Of a DNA stretch of 64,000 nt, positions 18,683-28,823 are shown in pieces; position 1 is the first letter of the stretch; each line of letters begins with the position of its first letter. Position numbers and translations under genes: made by a program. Below the pieces are notes generated by a model. It saw only the letters and a program-made list of their open reading frames with translations. It searched no databases and was not told the DNA's origin. The DNA comes from Devosia rhodophyticola (GTDB lineage: Bacteria; Pseudomonadota; Alphaproteobacteria; Rhizobiales; Devosiaceae): NCBI RefSeq assembly GCF_028816475.1, contig NZ_CP118247.1, positions 3,402,001 to 3,466,000 of the forward strand, given 5' to 3'.

Positions 18683-18702
18683 AATACCAATAAAATACCA
18701 TT
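18683..18702. promoter_or_regulatory. Candidate operator for the GntR regulator
   Basis: Two copies of AATACCA start 11 bp apart, about one helical turn, in the promoter region of gntR. The 9-mer AATACCAAT recurs upstream of the carbohydrate ABC operon at 30103-30111. TGGTATT on the other strand resembles half-sites known for NagR/DasR-type regulators. This is inference from spacing and recurrence only. Confidence 0.4.
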
Positions 18703-18853
18703 ATCCAAGACCAAAGCGACAAATATTGTGATCTGACAGCTTCAGCCGGCGGCGTGTTGGGTGGTGATCCCAAATTTCTGGCGTTCAGGCGGCAAACCCG
18801 ACTCTTGGCAAGTGGTATGAGTTTGGCATTAGCGTGGCGGGGTCGGCAGACAA

Positions 18854-19639
18854 CTAAATGGTCTGCGCCGCTCCGAGCACGTCGGTGACAAACCGCAGAT
18901 TGCCGGCTGTCAGGCCACCATCGACCGGAAGAACCGCGCCAGTGATACCCGAGGCCATGGGCGAGGCCAGAAATAGCGCAGTATTGGCCACTTCTTGCGG
19001 GATGACCAAGCGTCCCAGCGGATAGTGGGGCAAGACGTTGTCCAGCAATCGCGGGTTGTCGGCCAAACGGTGATCCCAAGCAGTGGTACGGACGGATCCA
19101 GGACAGATGACATTCGCCCTCACACCGCGGCCACCACGCTCGACTGCGATTGCCTTGGCATAGGCGAGCATACCCGCCTTTGCCGCCGCATAGGCCGGAT
19201 TGCCGTAATGTGCCAGGCCATTGACCGAGGAAATAAACACCAGACTGCCGGAGCCGCGTTGCGCCATGGCTTCGACAATGGGGGCGGTCATTGCGTAGAC
19301 ACCATTGAGATTGATCGCCATCTCCGATTGCCAATTATCGGTTGTGACATCCTCAAAACGTTCGGCTCGGGTGAAGCCGGCGTTGGAAATGACGATGTCG
19401 GGCGCGCCTTGCTGGTCAATATGGGCTTTGAGCGCAGCACTCGTCGCCTCGATATCGGACAGATCAAAAGTCAGGCGATGTTCAAGATCAAGATGCTCAA
19501 GCATGGGGAGGCCTTGATCTGTGCCAGTTACCCGTGCGCCCGCCTCGGCAAAGGTCTGGACTAGCGCACCGCCGATGCCCCCTCCCGCGCCGCTGATTAG
19601 AACTGTCTTGCCCTCGAGCTGAAACGGCGACGCGGTCAT
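18854..19639 (-). CDS. Short-chain dehydrogenase/reductase
   Basis: A 261-residue classical SDR. The NAD(P) loop is GAGGGIG, followed by ISNAG, the catalytic Ser in FISSVNG and the YAAAK Tyr-Lys pair; CPGSVRT and VDGGLT complete the fold. The ATG at 19639 has GGGAGA upstream. It follows a RidA-family gene after 11 nt and precedes gntR on the same strand after a 245-nt gap. The substrate is unknown; the neighbourhood suggests sugar or amino-sugar derived carbonyl compounds. Confidence 0.9.
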   Translation of the reverse strand: MTASPFQLEGKTVLISGAGGGIGGALVQTFAEAGARVTGTDQGLPMLEHLDLEHRLTFDLSDIEATSAALKAHIDQQGAPDIVISNAGFTRAERFEDVTTDNWQSEMAINLNGVYAMTAPIVEAMAQRGSGSLVFISSVNGLAHYGNPAYAAAKAGMLAYAKAIAVERGGRGVRANVICPGSVRTTAWDHRLADNPRLLDNVLPHYPLGRLVIPQEVANTALFLASPMASGITGAVLPVDGGLTAGNLRFVTDVLGAAQTI

Positions 19640-19650
19640 GGACGTTCTCC

Positions 19651-20034
19651 CTATGGCACCTTGTAGGCTACGCAATCAATTTCGACCTTGCAGTCGACCA
19701 TCATGTGGGACTGCACGCAGGCGCGCGCGGGTGGATTTTCGCCGAAATAGCTCTTGTAGACCGCGTTGAACGACCAGAAATCGCGCGGATCATCCAACCA
19801 GACGCCGCAACGCACAACGTCTTCCAAGCCATATCCCGCCTCTTCAAGGATGGCGACGAGGTTGGCAATGGTGCGGTGAGTCTGCTCGACAATGCCACCG
19901 TTGACGATTTCGCCATCCTCCATGGCCACCTGCCCCGAGACGAACAGAAAGCCGCCCGCTTCAACAGCACGTGCGAAAGGAAGGTTTTGCCCTCCTGCAC
20001 CGGATTTTTCCGCTCCAAAACGTTTGATCGACAT
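19651..20034 (-). CDS. RidA-family enamine/imine deaminase
   Basis: A 127-residue RidA (YjgF/YER057c/UK114) protein. The ATG at 20034 is preceded by GGAG. The motifs FVSGQVAM, QTHRTIANL and the conserved arginine stretch NPPARACVQ are present, so deaminase capacity is likely retained. The family hydrolyses reactive enamines made by PLP enzymes. Its pairing with an SDR gene suggests both act on one catabolic intermediate; this is inference. Confidence 0.9.
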   Translation of the reverse strand: MSIKRFGAEKSGAGGQNLPFARAVEAGGFLFVSGQVAMEDGEIVNGGIVEQTHRTIANLVAILEEAGYGLEDVVRCGVWLDDPRDFWSFNAVYKSYFGENPPARACVQSHMMVDCKVEIDCVAYKVP

Positions 20035-20179
20035 GCTCCGACTCCAATCGGTTGATGAAAGTGAGTTACTTAAAACAAGCACCACGGGGTAATTGATAGG
20101 CCACATTCAGTGCAAAATGGACCGCCAATGTAAATTAATTTCTCAAATGACCCTATGGATCATGCTAGCATAATAGGCA

Positions 20180-21685
20180 ATGTCACCTCACCACCCCGAC
20201 CCGACCATTCCTAATGAGCCCATCTTGCGTATTTTTACAGCAGCCCTTGCCACCGAAACCAACACTTTTTCCCCCATTAGCGTGGATAAGCGGTCGTTTG
20301 AGGCATCGCTGCATGTGGGGCCGGGGCAGCATCCCGCCACGCCGACCCTTTGCACGGCGCCCATTACGGTTGGGCGGGAGGTCACAGCGCAACTGGGCTG
20401 GACCCTGATTGAGGGTTCGGCAAGCTGGGCGGATCCAGGGGGACTGATCAACCGCGCCACCTACGAGGAATTGCGCGACGAAATTCTTGCTGAACTGAGT
20501 GCCGCCATGCCGGTGAATGGCGTGGTTCTCGGTTTACACGGCGCAATGGTCGCCAGCGGCTATGACGACCCGGAGGGCGATCTGCTGTCGCGGGTCAGGG
20601 ATATTGTCGGCAACGACATTCTGATCTGCGCTGAACTGGATCCCCATAGCCATCTCACAGCCAAACGCGTCGCCGCCGCCGATTTCTTTGTGGCCTTCAA
20701 ACATTTTCCGCACGTGGATTTTGTTGATCGCGCGCGCGACCTCTGGGCCATGACTGTCGATGCGATCAAGGGAGAAACTGCACCGGTCATGTCAACGTTC
20801 GATTGTCGAATGATCGACATTTTTCCGACTTCCAAAGAGCCGATGAGCAGTTTTGTCGAGAAGATCAAACAAATCGAACAGGCTGATCCAAAAGTCCTGT
20901 CGATCTCGGTTATTCACGGGTTTATGGCCGCCGACGTCCCCGAAATGGGGACCAAGATCATCGTGGTCACCGATGGCGATCAATCCAAAGGTGATGCGCT
21001 GGCTGAAGAACTGGGCCGCGAACTGTTTGCCATGCGCGGCACCTTCATGGTGGAGCAGGTTGACCCCGCCACGGCGGTTAGCCTGGCGCTGTCGGCGGAA
21101 CAGGGCCCTGTTGTCATTGCCGACATGTGGGACAATCCGGGTGGCGGCACGGCGGGCGATGCGACCGTGTTGCTGGCCGAACTGATCGCCCGTGGGGTGA
21201 CCGATGTGGCGGTCGGGACGATATGGGACCCGATAGCGGTTCAAATCTGTTTTGCGGCGGGTGAAGGCGCGGAGATCATGTTGCGGTTTGGCGCAAAATC
21301 AGCGCCGGAAACTGGCCACCCCATCGACAAGAAAGTGCGCATCGTCAAGGTGGTGAGCGATGCGCAGATGCGGTTCGGTGCCAGTTGGGCGCCGTTTGGC
21401 GATGCGGTTTGGATTACCTTTGATGGCATCGACGTTATTCTCAATTCAACCCGGGCGCAGAGTTTCGATCCCAGCCTGTTTTCGGCGATGGGGATTGATC
21501 CACTGTCGCGCAAAATTCTTCTGATCAAATCGACCAACCATTTTTATGACTCGTTTTCGAAAATCGCGAGCCAAATCATTTATTGCGCGGCTGGCAGGCC
21601 CTATCCAAACGATCCGAGCACGACGCCTTATGTGAAGGCGCCGTGCACAATTTGGCCGATTATGGAAGATCCGTTCGCACTCTAA
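20180..21685 (+). CDS. M81-family metallopeptidase (MlrC-like), copy 1
   Basis: A 501-residue member of the M81/microcystinase (MlrC) family. Typical parts are ATETNTFSP near the start, GLHGAM, the zinc-site AELDPHSH, and DNPGGGTAGD in the C-terminal domain. No signal peptide is seen, so it is cytoplasmic. The ATG at 20180 adds about 15 residues before the usual family start; a TTG at 20226 is the alternative. It is divergent from ridA-SDR and convergent with the hexosaminidase gene. MlrC finishes degradation of the linear peptide microcystin; most relatives have no known substrate. A second, distinct copy is at 31532. Confidence 0.88.
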   Translation: MSPHHPDPTIPNEPILRIFTAALATETNTFSPISVDKRSFEASLHVGPGQHPATPTLCTAPITVGREVTAQLGWTLIEGSASWADPGGLINRATYEELRDEILAELSAAMPVNGVVLGLHGAMVASGYDDPEGDLLSRVRDIVGNDILICAELDPHSHLTAKRVAAADFFVAFKHFPHVDFVDRARDLWAMTVDAIKGETAPVMSTFDCRMIDIFPTSKEPMSSFVEKIKQIEQADPKVLSISVIHGFMAADVPEMGTKIIVVTDGDQSKGDALAEELGRELFAMRGTFMVEQVDPATAVSLALSAEQGPVVIADMWDNPGGGTAGDATVLLAELIARGVTDVAVGTIWDPIAVQICFAAGEGAEIMLRFGAKSAPETGHPIDKKVRIVKVVSDAQMRFGASWAPFGDAVWITFDGIDVILNSTRAQSFDPSLFSAMGIDPLSRKILLIKSTNHFYDSFSKIASQIIYCAAGRPYPNDPSTTPYVKAPCTIWPIMEDPFAL

Positions 21686-21692
21686 GCGTCGG

Positions 21693-23708
21693 TCACTCGG
21701 CCCAATGTCCGTACATGATGGGCATCAGTCCGGCGAATGCGCTGAACCGGGGCCACGATTTGTTCTCCGGTTCGGTCCAACCCGCCTCTGCAACCGCCGA
21801 AAGGCGTGGAAACACCAGTCGGTCAAAAATTGCCCGATCGGTCATCGGTTCCGACCAGATGCAGGATTGCACGCCCATCAGGTGCTGGAGTTGTTCCTCT
21901 GTCCAGCCTTGGCGCGGCTCGAACTGATAAGTTTCCTCGGGGCCCGACCAGCCGGCCCAGCCGGCACCTGGTTCTGACCATGAGAGTGAATTGGCCATAT
22001 CGAGATAATAATGCTGGCCCGGAGAGACGACGATGTCGTAACCGTCCGCAGCCAGGGCAGCATTGATGGCGACGTTACGCCAGCCCACCAGATAGGTCTT
22101 GGATTTATCGACCACATTGCCGTGCGCAGCCTCCTCCCAGCCGCCGGTGGTCGCGCCTTTGGAGGCGATATATTCGTGGACGCGACGGATGAATTCGGCT
22201 TGCAGGATGGCAGTGCCAGACCCTTCGATCTCGTCGGCACCGTGCAAGTTGCCGATGGTGTTGACCAGCTGGGCGTGTTTATCGGCCGTTTCCTTGCCCG
22301 CCAATTCAGTCAAGAGTTCGAGCGCCATAGGCGATCCAGACCATGCAGCGAGAGGCACTTCGTCGGCGCCCAGGTGGAAGATGCCGGCAGGGAACAATTC
22401 GAGCATTTCATCTATGATGATCTCCATGAACCTGTAAACGGCTGGGTTTCCGGGGTTCAGGCAGTTGTTGGGGAACCCCTGCACTGACTGGTACTCGCCA
22501 ACTTCGTTAGGGTCGCGCAATTGCGGCAGGGATTGCAAGAGGGCGTAGCAATGGCCGGGAATGTCGATTTCGGGGACAATGGCAACGCCAATGCTTTCGC
22601 CGAGCGCCACAATGTCGCGAATGGCGGCTTTGGAGTAATAACCGCCGGTTGGTTGCGGTCCACTGCCCAAAAGAGGTGGCAGCGCCTTGCCGTGACCGCG
22701 CCACGCGCCGATTTCGGTCAGTTCGGGAAAGGCGTCAATCTCAACGCGCCAAGCCTCGTCCTCGGAAAGATGCCAGTGGAACCGGTTCATTTTATTCCAG
22801 GCCATTACCTTGAGCAGGCGACTGACCTCTGCGCTGGAATAGAACTGGCGGGCGACGTCCAAATGGCAGCCGCGCCAAGCCAGCCCGGGCGCATCAATGA
22901 TCTTTCCGCCATTGGGAAATACCAACTGCTGCGGGTGTTGTTTTGCGCCGCGCAGTATCTGGCCAAGTGTAATCAGGCCATACAAGAAACCAGAGTGGGT
23001 GGTAGCAAAAATGGTCGCAGAAGCCTCGAAGAACTGGATTTCATAGGCTTCGGCATCCATGCCAGGCTTGTCGGCAAGTCGCACTGTGATGCCACCCTCA
23101 GCCGCAGGCCGCACCAGGCCTTCAACCGGGAACAGGTCAGCCACCAGATGGCCAAAGGCAGCGGTTGCTTTTCGCGCGTCGGCGCTTTGGGGCTGCAGGT
23201 CCAGACCAGCCGGAACTGTCCGGGCGCCCGTAATGGTAACGCTGTTTGGCCATGGGATGACCGAAATCGTTGCTGGGACTTTTGATGGCATCGGAAACCG
23301 CATGGCGCCTTTGAGCAGCGGCGCGTTGACACCCACGGCCAGTGTCGGGGTGGTCGAAACTGTCTGCGTTGTTCCGTCGTCAAGGATTACGTAGGCCGAA
23401 TTGGCTCCATCGCTCCAATGGCGCAGGCCGTAGGACAGCCCGTGAACGACAATTTCCCAAGTTTGCCCTACCCCGAGTTCAAAGGTCGCATCGTGGGCAA
23501 ATACCGTATGGTTGGAAAGTCTGGCCTCGAGGGACGCGCCTTCAATTTTGGCCAATGGGTCGATCCGGGCGGGGCCATTGATGGCGAGCTTGAATCCGCG
23601 CAAGGCATTCGCGCCATTGTTGGTTAGCTTGATCACGTATGCGAGGGCGTCTTCCCCGGTGGCGGGTTTCCAGATTGTCTCCAGATTGAGCACGTGGCCG
23701 CTGGTCAT
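21693..23708 (-). CDS. GH20 beta-N-acetylhexosaminidase, no signal peptide
   Basis: A 671-residue glycoside hydrolase family 20 enzyme. The N-terminal half holds an accessory beta region and a GH20b-like domain; the catalytic barrel follows, with RGCHLDVARQF, HWHLSEDEAWR, PEIDIPGH and the catalytic Asp-Glu pair in HLGADEVP. WEEA and the late Trp residues of the GlcNAc pocket are present. The N-terminus (MTSGHVLNLE) has no hydrophobic signal, so it should act in the cytoplasm on imported oligosaccharides. It is the last gene of the ABC/RpiR operon. Confidence 0.93.
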   Translation of the reverse strand: MTSGHVLNLETIWKPATGEDALAYVIKLTNNGANALRGFKLAINGPARIDPLAKIEGASLEARLSNHTVFAHDATFELGVGQTWEIVVHGLSYGLRHWSDGANSAYVILDDGTTQTVSTTPTLAVGVNAPLLKGAMRFPMPSKVPATISVIPWPNSVTITGARTVPAGLDLQPQSADARKATAAFGHLVADLFPVEGLVRPAAEGGITVRLADKPGMDAEAYEIQFFEASATIFATTHSGFLYGLITLGQILRGAKQHPQQLVFPNGGKIIDAPGLAWRGCHLDVARQFYSSAEVSRLLKVMAWNKMNRFHWHLSEDEAWRVEIDAFPELTEIGAWRGHGKALPPLLGSGPQPTGGYYSKAAIRDIVALGESIGVAIVPEIDIPGHCYALLQSLPQLRDPNEVGEYQSVQGFPNNCLNPGNPAVYRFMEIIIDEMLELFPAGIFHLGADEVPLAAWSGSPMALELLTELAGKETADKHAQLVNTIGNLHGADEIEGSGTAILQAEFIRRVHEYIASKGATTGGWEEAAHGNVVDKSKTYLVGWRNVAINAALAADGYDIVVSPGQHYYLDMANSLSWSEPGAGWAGWSGPEETYQFEPRQGWTEEQLQHLMGVQSCIWSEPMTDRAIFDRLVFPRLSAVAEAGWTEPENKSWPRFSAFAGLMPIMYGHWAE

Positions 23709-23752
23709 GGGCAGTATCCTTGAAAAAAATTGAGTTGGCAGCCGGGGACTGT

Positions 23753-24625
23753 TCAGTCGCCCAAAGGTTGGGAATCATCGCCGTCCCGCGTGACCACCAG
23801 TTGGTGCTTGATGCGACGCATGCTGGCAACGGCGCTAGGTCCGAGCCGGGTGGCAACGGTTTGCGCTAAAATGTCGGTCACTGCCAATAGCGCGTAACGC
23901 CCCGGTGTCGGCCGGAAGATGTCGACGTTTTCTTCCCGGTCTATCGGGATCAAAATATCAGCTTCGGATGAGACCGAAGATCCAGACCGGGTGATGACAA
24001 TGCGCGAAATGCCATACTCGCCTGCGACCTTGAGCGCTTCAACGAGGGGGACATTATTGCCGCTCAGGGAAAACGCGATCAGCACAGTGTCCGCTGGTGC
24101 GCCAGCGGCGCGCATAATTTGGGCCTGATGATCGATCGATGAACTGGCTTTGAGTCCGAGGCGATAAAGCCGGGTTTCCATTTCCGTTGCCGCCATCGAC
24201 GACGAGCCGCCAGAGCCGTAGCTCAAAACATAGCTGGAATTTATGATGGTTTCAGCGGCGCGTTCCAGCGCGTCAATCGCCAGGCGATCAAAGGTATCAA
24301 ATATTGTCGACTGAATACCGGTGATCACGCCGTGGGCGATTTCGCGCACGGTTTGTGGGCCGCTTTCGGGCACGACATAGCGCTGTCCGACAAAGCGGCT
24401 TTTGGCCAACCGCACTTTGAAGTCTGCGTAATTGTCGCAACCGAGCCTTCGGCAGAAGCGCGTCACCGTTGGCGGGGAAACGTCGGCCCGGGCCGCCAGG
24501 TCAACAATCGGGAGCTTTAGCGCTGCCTCGACATCGTGCAGGATGAGGTCCGCCAACACTCGTTCGGAACGCGTGAACGCATTTTTTTCGGATTGCAGTA
24601 CTCCAACAATATCGAGCATATTCAC
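23753..24625 (-). CDS. RpiR-family transcriptional regulator with SIS domain
   Basis: A 290-residue regulator. The N-terminal helix-turn-helix has ADVSPPTVTRFCRRLG; a SIS sugar-phosphate domain follows, with SYGSGGSSSMA and IAFSLSGNN. The start is GTG 24625 or ATG 24619; both have weak ribosome sites. It lies inside the carbohydrate ABC operon between the ATPase and hexosaminidase genes. It probably senses an amino-sugar phosphate and controls this operon. Confidence 0.92.
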   Translation of the reverse strand: MNMLDIVGVLQSEKNAFTRSERVLADLILHDVEAALKLPIVDLAARADVSPPTVTRFCRRLGCDNYADFKVRLAKSRFVGQRYVVPESGPQTVREIAHGVITGIQSTIFDTFDRLAIDALERAAETIINSSYVLSYGSGGSSSMAATEMETRLYRLGLKASSSIDHQAQIMRAAGAPADTVLIAFSLSGNNVPLVEALKVAGEYGISRIVITRSGSSVSSEADILIPIDREENVDIFRPTPGRYALLAVTDILAQTVATRLGPSAVASMRRIKHQLVVTRDGDDSQPLGD

Positions 24626-24654
24626 ACTGTTCGTCCAATTGTCTAATGCGGCAC

Positions 24655-25731
24655 TTAATATACCGCCATGCCATCTGCATCAAACAGGTGCGTATCGATG
24701 GCATTGAACCCAATCTTGACCGGCGTTCCTTCCTTGACCGCAGGATCGCCCTCAAACATGCCCGTAAATACCTCGCCATCAGGTTGGTCGGCATAGACGA
24801 TGGCGTGAATACCAAGGTGCTCGACGATGCGCGGCACAAGATTGAGGATGAAATCGCCCTCATTAAGGGCCAGGTGTTCAGGCCGAATACCGATTGTTAC
24901 CCGCTGGCCTACCTGCGCGGTCGAATTGCGCTCAAGTACAACGTTGCCAAGTTCGCCGAGATCAATGGTAATTTTCTTGCCGTCGGCGGCTGTGCAGGTG
25001 CCGTTGATGAAATTCATCTTGGGGCTACCGATAAAACCCGCGACAAACCGATTGTCGGGCTTGTGGTACAATTCGAGTGGGGAGCCAATCTGCTCAATGA
25101 CGCCAGTGTTCATCACTACAATCTTGTCGGCCATAGTCATGGCTTCGACCTGGTCGTGGGTGACGTAGATCATCGTTGAACCAAGCTTTTTATGCAGCTC
25201 CATCAGCTCGATGCGCATCTCGGACCGCAAAGCGGCGTCGAGATTGGAAAGCGGTTCGTCAAACAGGAAAATGCGGGGTTGCCGGACGATGGCGCGGCCG
25301 ATGGCGACACGCTGGCGTTGGCCGCCTGAAAGTGTGCCCGGCCGTTGCTCGAGGCGCGCGTCCAGTTGCAACACTTTTGCGGCGCGGTCTACCCTCTCAT
25401 TGACCTCATCGTTGGGGAGGCGTTCAACCCGCAACGGAAAGGCGATATTCTCAAAAACCGTCATATGCGGGTAAAGGGCATATGACTGAAATACCATGGC
25501 GATCCCGCGCTTTACGGGAGCCAGATCATTTACAACTTTGCCGCCAATTTGAATTTCGCCGTCGCTGACATCCTCAAGACCGGCTATCATGCGCAGCAAA
25601 GTTGACTTGCCGCAGCCGGATGGTCCGACAAACACGACAAATTCACCCTCGCTGACGTCGAGGTTGATGCCCTTAATGATTTCGGTCTCGCCAAATGACT
25701 TCCGGAGCTGGGTGAGGCTTAGTTCGGACAT
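24655..25731 (-). CDS. Carbohydrate ABC transporter ATPase (UgpC/MsmK type)
   Basis: A 358-residue CUT1-family ATPase. Walker A is GPSGCGKST, the Q-loop [15 protein letters not shown], the signature [15 protein letters not shown] and Walker [13 protein letters not shown]. The C-terminal TOBE region (IGIRPEHL) is complete. The ATG at 25731 (MSELSLTQL) matches family starts and has GGAGA upstream. It energises the two permeases at 27.1-28.8 kb. Such ATPases can serve several sugar importers. Confidence 0.94.
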   Translation of the reverse strand: MSELSLTQLRKSFGETEIIKGINLDVSEGEFVVFVGPSGCGKSTLLRMIAGLEDVSDGEIQIGGKVVNDLAPVKRGIAMVFQSYALYPHMTVFENIAFPLRVERLPNDEVNERVDRAAKVLQLDARLEQRPGTLSGGQRQRVAIGRAIVRQPRIFLFDEPLSNLDAALRSEMRIELMELHKKLGSTMIYVTHDQVEAMTMADKIVVMNTGVIEQIGSPLELYHKPDNRFVAGFIGSPKMNFINGTCTAADGKKITIDLGELGNVVLERNSTAQVGQRVTIGIRPEHLALNEGDFILNLVPRIVEHLGIHAIVYADQPDGEVFTGMFEGDPAVKEGTPVKIGFNAIDTHLFDADGMAVY

Positions 25732-25768
25732 GGCACTGATATCTCCGGCGTTGCACACAGTGGGGATA

Positions 25769-25799
25769 CCACCGTCACCAAAAAGATTGGCGACGGCGG
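25769..25799 (-). other. Stem-loop after the sugar-binding-protein gene
   Basis: An 11-bp stem, two pairs being G-T, encloses a loop of about nine bases between the binding-protein and ATPase genes. There is no T-run after it, so it looks like an mRNA-stability or attenuating hairpin rather than a full terminator. Similar hairpins follow the binding-protein genes at 38.5 and 48.6 kb. Confidence 0.55.
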
Positions 25800-25812
25800 C
25801 AGGTTTTCAAGC

Positions 25813-27030
25813 CTACTTGAACTCTTCCAGGGCAGCAGCGGCCTTGGTGAGTGCGTCTTGAGGTTCGGCTGCGCCGGTCACGACCGACTGCACCATTTCA
25901 ATCATGGTGTTCTGCAAGCCTACATAGTCGGTCAACAGAGGTTCAGGCCCGCCATATTCGATCGAGTCGAGGAATGGCTTCCATGTTGCGTCCTTGGCCA
26001 CCATCGCATCGACAACCGGGCCGGGGCGCAGTGGCGTCAGTCCCTGCTCTTCTTCATAAGCAGTCTGGTTTTCAGGATTGGTCAGGAATTTGGCCAGATC
26101 GACGGCCTTGTCCTCGTACCCTGTTCCCTTGAACACTGCCATGGAGTCTGTGATCAACAGTGTACCAGGTCCCTTGGCTTCAGGGCCAAGCGGCAACAGG
26201 GATACACCCCAGTCGAATGGCACATCAGCCATCAGGTTGCGGGTACCCGAAGCGGCATGGATCATGCCCAGCTTGCCATCAAGGAAAATGGCGCGCACTT
26301 CGTTCTGCTCATAGGCCGTTGGGCCTTCTTCAGCGTAGGCAGTGATGTCCTTGAGGGCCGTCAGCGCCTCAAGATTGTTCTTGCTGTCGAGCGTGATGTT
26401 GCCATCAGCATCAATTACCGAACCGCCGTTGGTATAAACCCAGTGCAAGAACTGGTGCATGGTGTTGTCGAAGGTCTTGGCAACGACGCCAAAGCCCGCG
26501 GCATCGGTGTTTTCAGCGATTGCCTTGGCGTCGGCGATCTCTTCTGCCCAAGTGACCGGTGGCTTTTCGGGATCAAGACCAGCTTCCTTGAACAGGTCCT
26601 TGTTCCAGTAAAGAGCCTTGGTCGAGAATGCGACCGGGGAGCCCCACTGAGTGCCATCAAAGGTGACCGTGTCGGGGATGTAATTGTAATAGGCTGCTTT
26701 TTCGGCATCGGACATCGGCATTGCAACGATCAAATCGTTGGCGGCGAGCTGCTTGAGGGCGCGCGAGCCGATATATGCCAAGCCAACAGGGGTGCCGGCG
26801 ACAGCAAGGGTTGTTACCTTGTTCTGGCATTGCCCCCAACCAACGACCTCGACTTCGACCTTAAAGCCGGGATTGGCAGCTTCCCATTTCTTGATCGTAT
26901 CAAGGTGCACCGGGCTTGGTGTATCACCGCATTCGACGAACGAGATCGACTGGTCCTGGGCAACGGCCAGTGCGGTCGACGCCAGCAGCGCTACCAGCGC
27001 ACCGCTGAGGATTTTTCCGTGTTTGTTCAT
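25813..27030 (-). CDS. Carbohydrate ABC transporter substrate-binding protein
   Basis: A 405-residue periplasmic binding protein of family 1. Signal peptide: MNKHGK, a hydrophobic stretch to ALAVA, with cleavage near residue 24 before QDQ. Mature-protein features are IKKWEAANPG, the YWNKDLFKEAGL motif typical of sugar-binding proteins, and TDSMAVFKG. The flanking genes (two CUT1 permeases, ATPase, GH20 hexosaminidase, RpiR) suggest GlcNAc or GlcNAc oligosaccharides as ligand. The ligand is inferred from context only. Confidence 0.92.
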   Translation of the reverse strand: MNKHGKILSGALVALLASTALAVAQDQSISFVECGDTPSPVHLDTIKKWEAANPGFKVEVEVVGWGQCQNKVTTLAVAGTPVGLAYIGSRALKQLAANDLIVAMPMSDAEKAAYYNYIPDTVTFDGTQWGSPVAFSTKALYWNKDLFKEAGLDPEKPPVTWAEEIADAKAIAENTDAAGFGVVAKTFDNTMHQFLHWVYTNGGSVIDADGNITLDSKNNLEALTALKDITAYAEEGPTAYEQNEVRAIFLDGKLGMIHAASGTRNLMADVPFDWGVSLLPLGPEAKGPGTLLITDSMAVFKGTGYEDKAVDLAKFLTNPENQTAYEEEQGLTPLRPGPVVDAMVAKDATWKPFLDSIEYGGPEPLLTDYVGLQNTMIEMVQSVVTGAAEPQDALTKAAAALEEFK

Positions 27031-27075
27031 ATTATTCCCTTCCCTTCCTGCTACTGCCCCAAATCGGGGCGAGTT

Positions 27076-27933
27076 CTATTGCTTCACGGCACCGGCCGTC
27101 AGGCCAGCAACGAGATAGCGTTGTAGAAATACTATCAGAATGAGCACTGGCGTTATGCCAACAAAGCTGGCAGCCATTAGCTCGTTCCACACCACTTCCT
27201 GACGGCCGAAATAGGCAAACAGACCAATCGGTAAGGGCATGAACTCGGTCTTGGAGTTGAATGTCAGCGCAAAGATGAACTGCTGCGCGTAGGCTCCAAT
27301 AAATGTTGTGATGGCGACGACAATGATGCCGGGCATGGCAATCGGCAGGATGACGCGGCGCAATGTATAGAGGCGGCTGGCGCCATCCACCCAGGCGGCT
27401 TCATCCAATTCGCGTGGGATGCGCATCATATAGGTGCGCAACAGCCAGATCGCCGTCGGGATCAAAAATGCTACGCCGGGCACGATCATGGCAAAATAGG
27501 TGTTGAGCAAGCCAAGAGAGCGCATCAGGCGAAACAATGGGATCAGCAGTACAGCGCCCGAGAACATGTTGACCGCGAGGAACGCCCCGAGGAGCGCGCC
27601 ACGTCCGGGGAATGGAAACCGCGCAAAAGCGTAGGCGGCGGGCACGACCAGGATCAGCACGACAATGGTTGCCACCGATGAGATAAACATTGAATTGGCG
27701 ATGTAGCGCCAAAAACCCGGCACGCTTTCCCACATGGTGAAATAGGCGGTCAGCGAGCCGTTCTTCGGCCAGAAGCTGTAGGGCGAGGAGAACAGCGCTG
27801 ACAATGGCTTGAGCGAGACCATGAAGCCTTCGATGAAAGGCGCCAGCACGAAGAACAGGAACAGCGCGATACCGGCATAGATCCCGACCACTTCATACCA
27901 TTTGTAGCGGTCGATCATGGGCTTGTTGCTCAT
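27076..27933 (-). CDS. Carbohydrate ABC permease (MalG/UgpE type)
   Basis: A 285-residue inner-membrane protein with six predicted helices. The EAA loop that docks the ATPase reads ELDEAAWVDGASRLYTLRR followed by LPIAMPG. Its start overlaps the stop of the partner permease (ATGA). It belongs to the CUT1 importer with its upstream neighbour. Confidence 0.93.
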   Translation of the reverse strand: MSNKPMIDRYKWYEVVGIYAGIALFLFFVLAPFIEGFMVSLKPLSALFSSPYSFWPKNGSLTAYFTMWESVPGFWRYIANSMFISSVATIVVLILVVPAAYAFARFPFPGRGALLGAFLAVNMFSGAVLLIPLFRLMRSLGLLNTYFAMIVPGVAFLIPTAIWLLRTYMMRIPRELDEAAWVDGASRLYTLRRVILPIAMPGIIVVAITTFIGAYAQQFIFALTFNSKTEFMPLPIGLFAYFGRQEVVWNELMAASFVGITPVLILIVFLQRYLVAGLTAGAVKQ

Positions 27934-28814
27934 GCCTTTTCTCCCGTATTGATTTTGCCGACCACGCGGAAATAGGCGAGGCAGAATAGAGACAGGAAGA
28001 TACAGATCATCACGGCACGGGCGGCACCCTCACCATATTTGTAGGAGCCGATTGCCACGCGATAGGTATCTATGATCATGGTCGTGGTGGAGCCCGACGG
28101 CCCGCCGCGCGTCAAAATCCAGATGATGTCGAAGGAATTGAACGTGGCAATCAGGGACAGCATCGACATGGTCACGAGTGCCGGGATGATCATTGGCAGC
28201 GTTATGCGGCGGAAGCGGTAGAGGCGCCCGGCGCCGTCTGTCCAGGCAGCTTCATAAAGATCGCGCGGAATGGACTGCATGGCGGCCAATAGATAGATGG
28301 TGACCAACGGCACGCCGATCCACACGTCGGTGACAATTGTTGCCCAGAACGCTGTGTCACCATAGGCGAGCCATGCAACCGGGCCATCGACGAGGCCGAA
28401 ATTTTGCAGCAGGCCCGAGATCATGCCGAACTGGCCATTGTACATCCAGCCCCACATGAAAATGCCGATAGCCATCGGTACAATCCAGGGCGGCATGGTC
28501 AAAATACGGAACAACGCCCTACCCGGTACTGCCGCATTGAGCATCACGGCCCCCAGTGTGCCGATGACCATTTTGAACAAGACTGAAAAGAACGTCCAAA
28601 CAAAGGTCCGGATGATAACCTGCTCGAAATTGGCCCGGAAAATCTTCTCGTAATTTGCGCCCCCAACCCAATCATAAGTTGGACGGAGAGCAGCGTTGGT
28701 AAAGCTGAGGTTGACGGTATCAACCAAGGGATAGGCGACGATCCCGATAATATAGAGCAGCGCGGGGGCTAACAGGGCGAAGGCAAACAATGAAGCATTT
28801 CGGGACCCTGTCAT
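27930..28814 (-). CDS. Carbohydrate ABC permease (MalF/UgpA type)
   Basis: A 294-residue membrane protein with about six helices and the EAA loop DLYEAAWTDGAGRLYRFRR followed by LPMIIPAL. I chose ATG 28814 because TAGGAGG lies five bases upstream; a GTG at 28820 would sit on that site. It is the first transporter gene after the Gfo/Idh gene, from which it is separated by a few bases. Confidence 0.93.
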   Translation of the reverse strand: MTGSRNASLFAFALLAPALLYIIGIVAYPLVDTVNLSFTNAALRPTYDWVGGANYEKIFRANFEQVIIRTFVWTFFSVLFKMVIGTLGAVMLNAAVPGRALFRILTMPPWIVPMAIGIFMWGWMYNGQFGMISGLLQNFGLVDGPVAWLAYGDTAFWATIVTDVWIGVPLVTIYLLAAMQSIPRDLYEAAWTDGAGRLYRFRRITLPMIIPALVTMSMLSLIATFNSFDIIWILTRGGPSGSTTTMIIDTYRVAIGSYKYGEGAARAVMICIFLSLFCLAYFRVVGKINTGEKA

Positions 28815-28823
28815 GGCCACCTC

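Noticed and set aside
25858..27126. 422-codon open frame on the plus strand
   Set aside because: Complementary to the sugar-binding-protein gene, which has a clear signal peptide and family motifs; the plus-strand product looks like no known family.
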